From Curtobacterium sp. VKM Ac-1376 (GTDB taxonomy: Bacteria; Actinomycetota; Actinomycetes; Actinomycetales; Microbacteriaceae), in assembly GCF_015351025.1 (NCBI RefSeq), contig NZ_JADKRV010000002.1:186001-250000 (forward strand): a stretch of DNA of 64,000 nucleotides. The letters run 5' to 3'. Positions 17,660 through 26,100 of the stretch are shown here, one piece after another. The notes under the pieces were generated by a model, which saw only the letters and a program-made list of their open reading frames with translations, was not told the origin of the DNA and made no database searches. The translations under genes and the position numbers were made by a program. How positions within the stretch are numbered: position 1 is the first letter of the stretch; the number at the start of each line of letters is the position of its first letter.

Positions 17660-18856
17660 GTGACCGCAGCCCTCGTCGTCAACTCCGGCTCGAGTTCGTT
17701 CAAGTACCAGCTCATCGAGCTCGAGGACGAACGGACGCTCGCCTCCGGGCTCGTGGAGCGCATCGGCGAGTCCGCCGGGGCGTGGAAGCACACGAACGCG
17801 CTGACGGGGGAGTCGTCGTCGAACGACGCCGCGTCCGTGCCCGACCACGCCGCCGGCTTCCAGGCGATGATCGACGCCTTCGCGAAGGTCGGCCCGTCGT
17901 TCGACGAGCACCCGCCCGCCGTCGTCGGTCACCGTGTCGTGCACGGCGGGACCACCTTCGACCGCGCCACGATCGTGACCGACGAGGTCGAGCAGCAGAT
18001 CGAGGACCTGAACAGCCTCGCGCCGCTGCACAACCCCGCGAACCTCGAGGGGATCCGCGCCGCGAAGCAGGTGTTCTCGGACGTCCCGCACGTCGCCGTC
18101 TTCGACACCGCGTTCCACCAGACGATGCCGCCGCACGCCTACACCTACGCGATCCCCGCCGACCTGGCGGCCGAGTACGCGATCCGCCGGTACGGCATGC
18201 ACGGCACGAGCCACAAGTACGTCTCGGAGCAGGCCGCGGTGTTCCTCGGCCGGCCGCTGTCCGAGCTCAAGACCATCGTCCTGCACCTCGGCAACGGGGC
18301 GTCGGCGGCCGCGATCGACGGCGGGAGGTCGATCGAGACCTCGATGGGGCTCACGCCGCTCGAGGGGCTCGTCATGGGCACCCGCTCCGGCGACCTCGAC
18401 CCCGCCGTGCTCATCCACCTGCACCGCGAGGCCGGGCTGTCCTTCGACGAGCTCGACACCATGCTCAACAAGCAGTCCGGGCTGCTCGGGCTGACCGGCA
18501 ACGGTGACATGCGGGACGTGCAGGACGCCGCCACCAAGGGTGACGAGCAGGCGGAGGCGGCGCTCGCCGTGTACCGCCACCGCATCCGCCGGTACGTCGG
18601 TGCCTACACGGCGCAGCTCGGCGGCCTCGACGCGGTCGTGTTCACCGCGGGGGTCGGCGAGAACAACGCGTTGCTGCGGCGGCGCGTGCTCGCGGGGCTC
18701 GAGCACCTGGGCATCGAGATCGACCCGGACCGCAACGAGCTGGCGTCGCGGGACGCACGCCGTATCTCGACGGACGCGTCACGGGTCGCAGTGCTCGTGA
18801 TCCCGACGAACGAGGAGCTCGAGATCGCCCGGCAGTCGGCCGCGGTCGCGCTCTGA
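17660..18856 (+). CDS. ackA: acetate kinase
   Basis: AckA transfers phosphate between acetyl phosphate and ADP, making ATP during acetate overflow or activating acetate in reverse. The 398-aa protein has normal length. The ASKHA-fold phosphate loop VVNSGSSSFKYQ holds N8. Other family motifs visible are VGHRVVHGG, FDTAFHQTMP, YGMHGTSHKY, HLGNGASA, GTRSGDLDP, and the C-terminal TNEELEIARQ with the conserved glutamate. It lies downstream of pta, probably in one transcript. A half-copy of the dispersed palindrome core is visible in the pta-ackA gap near 17608-17626. Confidence 0.97.
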   Translation: MTAALVVNSGSSSFKYQLIELEDERTLASGLVERIGESAGAWKHTNALTGESSSNDAASVPDHAAGFQAMIDAFAKVGPSFDEHPPAVVGHRVVHGGTTFDRATIVTDEVEQQIEDLNSLAPLHNPANLEGIRAAKQVFSDVPHVAVFDTAFHQTMPPHAYTYAIPADLAAEYAIRRYGMHGTSHKYVSEQAAVFLGRPLSELKTIVLHLGNGASAAAIDGGRSIETSMGLTPLEGLVMGTRSGDLDPAVLIHLHREAGLSFDELDTMLNKQSGLLGLTGNGDMRDVQDAATKGDEQAEAALAVYRHRIRRYVGAYTAQLGGLDAVVFTAGVGENNALLRRRVLAGLEHLGIEIDPDRNELASRDARRISTDASRVAVLVIPTNEELEIARQSAAVAL

Positions 18857-18864
18857 GGGGCGCG

Positions 18865-18906
18865 CCGCGCGCGGTGCAGCGCGCGCGGTGCAGCGCGCGC
18901 GGTGCA
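18865..18906. repeat. 14-bp tandem repeat, three copies
   Basis: The unit GCGCGCGCGGTGCA is repeated three times (18865-18878 with one mismatch, 18879-18892, 18893-18906) just after the ackA stop. It lies between the convergent ackA and SDR-like genes. It may be a simple-sequence expansion or form part of a terminator. Confidence 0.85.
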
Positions 18907-18922
18907 GGCTGCGCCTGCGACA

Positions 18923-19597
18923 TCAGGTCAGGGCGTCCAGCGCCGCGGGGATCGGGGTGTCGCCGCTCGTGACCTCGAACTGCACGCCCACCGCCGCGTC
19001 GTCGAGCAGTGCGTGCAACACCACCGTCGCGACGTCGGCACGGGGGATCGAGCCGCGGGGGACCGTCCTGCCGACGTCCACGGTGCCCTGCGGGGGCGTG
19101 TCGATCAGACCCCCGGGGCGGACGATCGTCCACCGGAGACGGCGGGCACGCAGGTTCGCGTCCGCCTCGGCCTTCGCGCGCAGGTAGACCTGGAAGACGG
19201 CGGCGTCGTCACGCGCCGGCACGACCGCGAGCTCGCGGTCGTACGTGTCCGCCGCCATCGCCGAGATCATCACGTAGCGGTCGATGCCCGCGCGCTCGGC
19301 CGCGTCGGCCAGCAGGATCGCGCCGTCACGGTCGACCGTGAGCTTCCGCTCGGCGCCGCTGTCCGGGCCGGCGCCAGCGGCGAACACCACGGCGTCGACG
19401 CCGCGGAGGCGCAGCGCGAGGTCATCGCTGCCGAGCTGCTCCAGGTCTGCGACGACCGCACGGGCACCCTGCTGCTCGACGTCGGAGACGTGTGCGGGGT
19501 TACGGACGATGGCGACGGCGTCGTGGCCGGCGTCGGTGATCTGACGGGCGAGGAGGAGGGCGATCTGGCCGTGTCCTCCGGCGATGGCGATCTTCAT
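18923..19597 (-). CDS. NAD(P)-binding SDR-like protein
   Basis: This is an atypical short-chain dehydrogenase/NAD(P)H-binding protein of 224 aa. The N-terminal dinucleotide-binding motif is IAGGHGQIALLLARQI, with GGHGQIA where classical members have GxxGxxG. VVFAAGAGPDSG is the NNAG-type equivalent, and YVMISAMAAD lacks the usual YxxxK pair. Proteins of this class act as oxidoreductases or as NmrA-type redox sensors; no substrate can be named. The ATG at 19597 lies 7 nt from a minus-strand CAGGAT box, so the gene is probably leaderless and divergent from the SRP RNA gene. Confidence 0.85.
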   Translation of the reverse strand: MKIAIAGGHGQIALLLARQITDAGHDAVAIVRNPAHVSDVEQQGARAVVADLEQLGSDDLALRLRGVDAVVFAAGAGPDSGAERKLTVDRDGAILLADAAERAGIDRYVMISAMAADTYDRELAVVPARDDAAVFQVYLRAKAEADANLRARRLRWTIVRPGGLIDTPPQGTVDVGRTVPRGSIPRADVATVVLHALLDDAAVGVQFEVTSGDTPIPAALDALT

Positions 19598-19604
19598 GTG
19601 TCCG

Positions 19605-19610
19605 ATCCTG
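19605..19610 (-). promoter_or_regulatory. -10 box of leaderless SDR gene
   Basis: On the minus strand the hexamer is CAGGAT, 7 nt before the ATG. Confidence 0.4.
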
Positions 19611-19624
19611 CCCGTCGCATCCGG

Positions 19625-19630
19625 TAGACT
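19625..19630 (+). promoter_or_regulatory. -10 box of the SRP RNA gene
   Basis: TAGACT places the transcript start at about 19637, at the 5' end of the predicted SRP RNA helix. Confidence 0.55.
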
Positions 19631-19634
19631 TCTC

Positions 19635-19727
19635 GGCGGCTCCTCACGTGACGCCATCCAGGCCAACTCCCCCAGGGCGGAAACGCAGCAAGGGTAACCG
19701 GGCTCTGGCGGGTGCGTGAGGGGTCTT
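19635..19727 (+). ncRNA. ffs: signal recognition particle 4.5S-type RNA
   Basis: The apical signature GGGCGGAAACGCAGCAAGGG (around 19675-19694) is the conserved SRP RNA domain IV with its asymmetric and symmetric internal loops. The outer strands CCTCACG (19642-19648) and CGTGAGG (19715-19721) close the long hairpin. The RNA binds Ffh and directs signal-peptide proteins to the membrane. In many actinobacteria ffs lies close to dnaX; here an 8-kb surface-protein gene stands between them. The exact ends are estimated. Confidence 0.93.
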
Positions 19728-20120
19728 CTTCGTTGCAGGGGTCTTTTCGCTGCCGGGGTCGGTGCGCCTGCCGGCCCGACCATTCCCGGTGGCGGACCCC
19801 CCTTTCGGGGAGGTCCCGCGGTGCTTTCGGTCATCGCCTGCGGACACGAACCTGTTCATGTGTAAAGATCTTCCTCAGGAATCCCCAACCAGGATTTCGA
19901 CCCTCCACCGCCTCACCAGCGGAGGAGTCCGAGGATCAGGTGGCGGGCGCGCCCGCCAGGAAAAGAGACACGCATGCGCAGGCACGCGTCGCTGCTCGGT
20001 ACCCGGGTACCCACGGCAGCGTACGAATGGACATGACGGATCACCGGTGCCGGCGGACGAACTCGACGACGAGTATCGGACGACCGGCGTCTCCTCCTGC
20101 GCGGCGGCGTCGTCGCCACG
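19728..20120 (+). other. leader of the giant surface-protein gene
   Basis: A GGACC...GGTCC hairpin (19794-19816) may end the SRP transcript. TAAAGAT at 19863-19869, preceded by TGTG, is a candidate -10. A strong SD (AGGAAAAGAGA, about 19959-19969) stands before ATG 19974. That ATG opens a 20-codon reading frame ending in TGA (20034-20036). The same frame then continues as a positively charged signal-peptide N-region (RTRRRVSDDRRLLLRGG) into the surface protein. The stop also forms an ATGA with an ATG in another frame. Confidence 0.6.
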
Positions 20121-23100
20121 GTGACGGCGCTCGTCGCCGCCACCGTGGCGATCCAACCCGCGGCGGCGGCGCCCGCCGACGTCGCCGAGGCCGAGGGGTT
20201 GCTGCTCAGCGGCTCGGGCATCGTCGACGTCGACGGCATCGCGCAGCTCGGCGGTGCGTACTCGGCACGCGGCGCGACCTCGGGTGGTGGCACCACGAAC
20301 CAGCCGCTGAACCTCACGGCGCTCAACACGCTCGGGGTCAACCTCGGCAACGACGTCGACCTGCTCGGCCCGAACGGCATCCTCACCCTCGGTGTCGACG
20401 GCCAGTACGCCACGACCTCGGCCACCGGCGCGACGGCGTCCTCCGGCCTGCTCACGAACGACGGCGGCATCGGGGTCGGCACCGGCTCCGGCACCGGTGC
20501 GGCGACGCTGGACCTCAACCCGCTGTTCTCGCGCGTCGGCGCGGACACCACGGTGCTCGCGAACGCGCAGCTGCAGGTCGGCGCCCTCGCGTCCCGCATC
20601 CAGGCCACGCGCGGCACGACGGTCGAGACGACGACCGACTACCGGATCGCCGGCGCGAACCTGAACCTGACGAGCCCCGCCGTCGCCGGGCTCAGCACCT
20701 CGCTGCGGAACGACCTGCGCGCCCTGTCGAGCACGGTGAACGCCACCGTCGGCGCGGACGGCGCCCTGTCCGGCACGACGACCGCGCTGACCGGTGCGCT
20801 CCAGCGACTGCTCCGCTCGACGAGCCTCGGACTCGTCAACCTGAACGGCACGAACGTCACCGCCACCGTCGACCTGAACCTCGACGACACGCTGACCCGC
20901 GTGCTCCAGGACCCGCTGACCGACGGCGCGGTGACGATCACCCCGTCGACCGGTGCGATCACGGTCGACCTCGACCGGCTCACCACGCTGAACGACCAGC
21001 CGGCGAACACGTCGGTGCTGACCGAGGCCGCCGTGAGCTCGATCAACCGGAGCATCACGACGATCCTCGGCACGCAGCTGCCCACCGCGCTGCAGACCGC
21101 GGTCGTGAACACCATCAACTCCACCGACGTGCGCGTGGACGTCACGGCGAACGTCAACGCCGTCGGCCTCCCGCTCGCCGCGCTGGCGCTCCGGGCGGAC
21201 ACCACGCTCGGTGCCCTCGCCGGCACCTCGCCCGCCACCGCCACGGTGACCGCGACCGGCGGCCCCCTCGGCCTGAACGTCCTCGGCACGCTGCTCGCCC
21301 CGGCGGTCAACTCGATCGTGCTGCCCGCGCTGCAGACGATCGTGCGACCCCTCGTCACGGGCACCGCCCTGACGAACCTCGGCACGACGCTCACGGCGAC
21401 GACCTCGGCCGCCTCCACGCTGCTCAGCCCGGTCGTGCTGCTGCTCCGCCAGATCGTGGACATCACCGTGAACGCGCAGGACAGCACCGGCTTCCGCGAC
21501 CCCCGCGGGTACGACACCGGTTCACGGAGCGTGCACGCCCTGCGGCTCTCGGTCCTGCCCGGCGTGGACGCGGCCACCGTGGACCTCGCCACCTCGACCG
21601 TCCGTGCGACGGCCTTCACGGCACCGACCATCACGGCGCCCACGGCCGGCCAGCAGTTCAGCGTGCCGTCGGCGACCTCGACCCGCAGCATCGCCGTGAG
21701 CGGTGCCGGTGAGCCCGGCGCCACCATCGCCGTACGCCTGGGCGACGGCGTGACCGGTACCGCGACCGTCGCTGCCGACGGCACGTGGACGACGACCATC
21801 GCCGACGTCCCCACCGGCGAGTACACCGCGACCGCGACCCAGGCGGTCGGCGGCTCGGCGGCCGGCAGCGTGACGCAGGAGTTCTCCGTCGTCGCGCAGC
21901 GTCCGCTGACGATCACCACCCCGACGGCCGGTCAGACCTTCACCACCACGGGGGAGACCGCCCCGGTCACCCTGACGGGCACGTCGACGGCGAACGCACG
22001 GATCAGCGTCGACCTCGGTGGCGGCCTCACCGCGACCGGCGCGGCCGACGACGCCGGCGCCTGGAGCGTCACCGTCCCCGAGGTCCCGGTCGGCGAGCAG
22101 ACGGCGAGCGTCACGCAGACCGTCGGTGACAGCACCTCGAGCCCCGTGACCCGCGACTTCCGGGTCGTGGCGGCGGCTGGGCTCACGGTGGACACCCCCA
22201 CGGCGGACCAGGAATTCCCGGTCGCCGGTGACACGCGCTCCGTTCCCTTCTCGGGCAGCGCACAGCCCGGCTCCCGTGTCGACGTCGACCTGGGTGGCGG
22301 TCTCACCGCGACCACCGGCGCGAACGCCGACGGCACCTGGTCGACCAGCGTCACCGACGTCCCCGTCGGCGAGTACTCGGCGCAGGTGACCCAGACCGCC
22401 GGTGGCACGACGAGCACCCCGGTCACCCGTGACTTCACCGTGACGGCGGCACCCGCCCTCATGATCGACGAGCCCGCCGACGGCAGCACCATCACGGTCG
22501 CGGACGAGACCTCGACGACGCCCGTGACGGTGTCCGGCACGGCAGCCCCGGACGCCCGGGTCGCGGTCGGCATCGGCGGGTCTTTCACGGCCGTGGTCAC
22601 CGCGGACGAGGACGGCGCCTGGACGACCACCTTCGCCGACGTCCCGGTCGGTGCGCGCACCGTCACGGCGCGGCAGACGGTCGACGGCACCACCTCGGGG
22701 CCGGTGTCCTCCGCGTTCACGGTGGCCGCGGGTGACGCGCTCGTGATCACCTCGCCCGAGGACGGCGACGTGGTCACGGTCCTCGACGCGGACACCACCA
22801 CCGACCTCGACGTCGCCGGCAGTGCCGAGCCCGGTGCCGGGGTGCGCGTCTCGCTCGGCGAGGGCCTGAGCGCCACCACCACGGCGGACGACGACGGCAT
22901 CTGGACGGTCACCGTCACCGACGTCCCGGTCGGCCGTCACACCATCACGGCGACGCAGACCGTCGGCGGGACCACCTCGCCGGCCGTCCGTCAGGTCGTC
23001 ACGGTGCAGGCCGGCGCTCCGCTCGCGGTCACCGCTCCGGCGCAGGACGCCACCGTCACGGTCGCGACCGACGACTCCGAGGCCGACGTCACCGTGCGGG

Positions 23101-26100
23101 GTACCGCCCAGCCCGGTGCCCGCATCGAGGTCGTCCTGGACGACGGTGACGCGGTGTCCACCACGGTGAACCCGCAGGGCACCTGGTCGGTGGTCCTCGA
23201 GGGCATCGGCACCGGTGACCACACCGCGACGGTCACCCAGACCGTCGACGGCGCGACCTCGGCACCGGTCGAACGCGACTTCTCGGTCGAGGCCGGCGAC
23301 GAGCTCGTCATCGAGGCCCCGACCGACGCGCAGGAGGTCCCGGCCGGCACCGGCGGACAGGCGAACGTCGTCGTCCGCGGCACCGCCGAACCGGGCGCGA
23401 CCGTCGCCGTGACGATCGACGACGGCGACCCCGTCGAGGTCCTCGCCGACACGGCGGGCGACTGGGCGCTGCCGGCCACGCAGCTCGGCATCGGCGACCA
23501 CAGCGTCGAGGCCGTGCAGACCGTGAACGGCACCGACGGCCCGGTCGTCACCCGGGACTTCACCGTGGTCCCCGGCAACGCCATCGTCATCGACACCCCG
23601 GCGAGCGGCGCACGCTTCGTCGTGGTCGACGGTGACGCCACCGCGACCGTCCGCATCACCGGCTCGGCCGAGCCCGGTGCCGACGTGACCGTCTCTGTCG
23701 GTCCCGGCACCCGGTTCACCACCACGGCCGACGCCGACGGGGAGTGGGCGGTCGACGCGACCGGACTCGCCCCGGCCGGCCTGTACACCGTGACCGCGAG
23801 CCAGGAGGTCGAGGACGTCGTCACGAGCGCCGTCCCGATCACCTTCGAGGTCGTCACCGCGAACGCGCTGACGATCACGGGCCCCGACACGGACTCGATC
23901 ACCGTCGCCGGCCCGGACGTCGTCCGCGACGTCACGGTCACCGGCACCGGCCAGCCCGGTGCAACGGTCACAGCGACCCTCGCCGGGTCCGACGACCAGG
24001 AGACGACGGTCGGCGCCGGCGGCACGTGGTCGGTCACGTTCCCCGACCTCGGGGTTGACGAGCACCAGGTCGCGGTCACCCAGACCCTGCCCGGCACCGT
24101 CTCCGACCCGCGCACCTCCGACCCGGTCGAGCGCACGGTCACGATCGAGGCCGCCGAGGCGGTCACGATCACCGCACCGGGGACCGACGTGGTCCTCCTC
24201 GTGCCGGACGCCGACGCCACGCGCGACGTCGTCGTCACGGGCTCGGCCGAGCCGGGCGCACCGGTGACGGTGCGACTCGGCGACGACGAGGCGACCACCA
24301 CCGTGGACGCGGACGGCGACTGGACGGTCACGTTCGGTGGGGTCGGTGTCGGCACCCCGACGCTCACCGCCAGCCAGACGGTCGGCGGGACCACCGCCTC
24401 CAGTCCGGACCAGACCGTCACGGTGCGGGCCGGAACCGCGCTCGCCATCGTGACCCCGGAGGACGGCGACGTCCTGACGGTCGCCGACACGTCCGGCACC
24501 GCCGACGTCGAGGTGACCGGTCGGGCGCAGCCCGACGCCCAGGTGACGGTCCGGCTCTCGACCGGCGAGACCGACACGGTGACCGCGGACGAGGACGGCC
24601 GGTGGGAGACCACCTTCCAGGACGTCCCGGTCGGTGACCACCGCGTCACCGCGACGCAGGTCGTCGGCGGGCAGACGTCGACGCCGGTGACGGCCGCCGT
24701 GTCGGTCCGTGCCGGAGCCCCGCTCGTCGTGACCACCCCGCGGGGTGCCACCACCGTCACGGTGGCGGACGACGACGCCACCACCGGGCTCGACTTCGCC
24801 GGCACCGGTGAGCCCGGCGCGACCGTCACGGTCGACCTCGGCGACGGCGGGACCGCCACGGCCACCGTGGACGAGGACGGCGACTGGGAGACGACGGTCG
24901 AGGACGTGCCGACCGGCTCGTTCACGGCCTCGGTGACACAGGCGATCAACGGCACCACCAGTGCAGCGGTCGAACGACCGGTGTCCGTGGTCGCCGCTGC
25001 CGACCTCACCATCCGTGAGCCCGGCGACGACCCGATCACGGTGGCCGACGGTGACGCGACGACGACCGTGACGGTCGCCGGTGACGCCCAGCCCGGCGCC
25101 ACGGTGACGGTCACCGTGGACGACCGCGACCCCGTCGAGGTCACTGCCGGTGACGACGGCTCGTGGAGCGTCGGCGTGCCGGACCTCGGCGTCGGCGAGC
25201 ACACCGTCGAGGTGACGCAGACCGTGGACGGCTCGACCTCGACGACCCCGGTCGAGACGGCGTTCGAGATCGAGGCGGGCGCGCCCGTCGTCATCACCGA
25301 GCCGACGGCCGACCAGGAGTACACGGTCGCCGACGGGGACGGCACGACGACGGTCGACGTCGCCGGGACCGCCGAGCCGGGCGCGACCATCGTGGTCGAC
25401 CTGGGCGACGGAAGCACCGAGTCGACCACCGCGGACGACGACGGCGCGTGGAGCGTCTCGGTCCCCGGTGTGCCGGCCGGCACCACGACCGTCAGCGTCA
25501 CGCAGCGCATCGACGACACCGAGTCGGCGCCGGTGACGGTGGACGTCCGCGTCCTCGTCGGCGACCCGATCACGATCGCCACCCCGGCGGACGGGACCAC
25601 GATCCGTGTCGCCCAGCGCGACTCGGTCGCGACCCTCACCGCCGCGGGAGCCGCCGAGGCCGGTGCCGAGGTCCGTGTCACGATCGACGGGGGAGACCCC
25701 CGGACGGTGACCGCGACCGACGCGGGGACCTGGAGCGTGGACCTGCCGGACGTCATCGTCGGTGACCACACGATCCGGGCGACCCAGACGGTCGACGGCT
25801 CGACGTCCCCAGCGGTGCGCAGCACCTTCACCGTGGCACCCGGTGCCGCGCTGACGGTCACCGCCCCGGCGGACGACACCACGTTCACCGTTCCGAGCAC
25901 CGACCCCACCGCGACGGTCCCGGTCGGCGGCGAGGGCCAGCCCGGCGCGACGGTCCGCGTCGTCCTCGACGACGCCGACCCGGTCGTGGTCCGTGTCGGC
26001 ACCGACGGACGGTGGGAGAGCGCCCTCGTCGACGTGCCGGCGGGTGAGCACACGCTCGTCGTCACCCAGGTCGTGAACGGCACGACGTCCGATGCGATCG

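Noticed and set aside
20034-20036. Selenocysteine insertion at the in-frame TGA
   Set aside because: The residue would fall in a signal-peptide N-region, and I saw no selenocysteine insertion hairpin downstream.
19712-21712. 666-aa plus-strand frame overlapping the start of the surface-protein gene
   Set aside because: After about codon 120 it is an Arg/His/Pro-rich shadow of the true frame.
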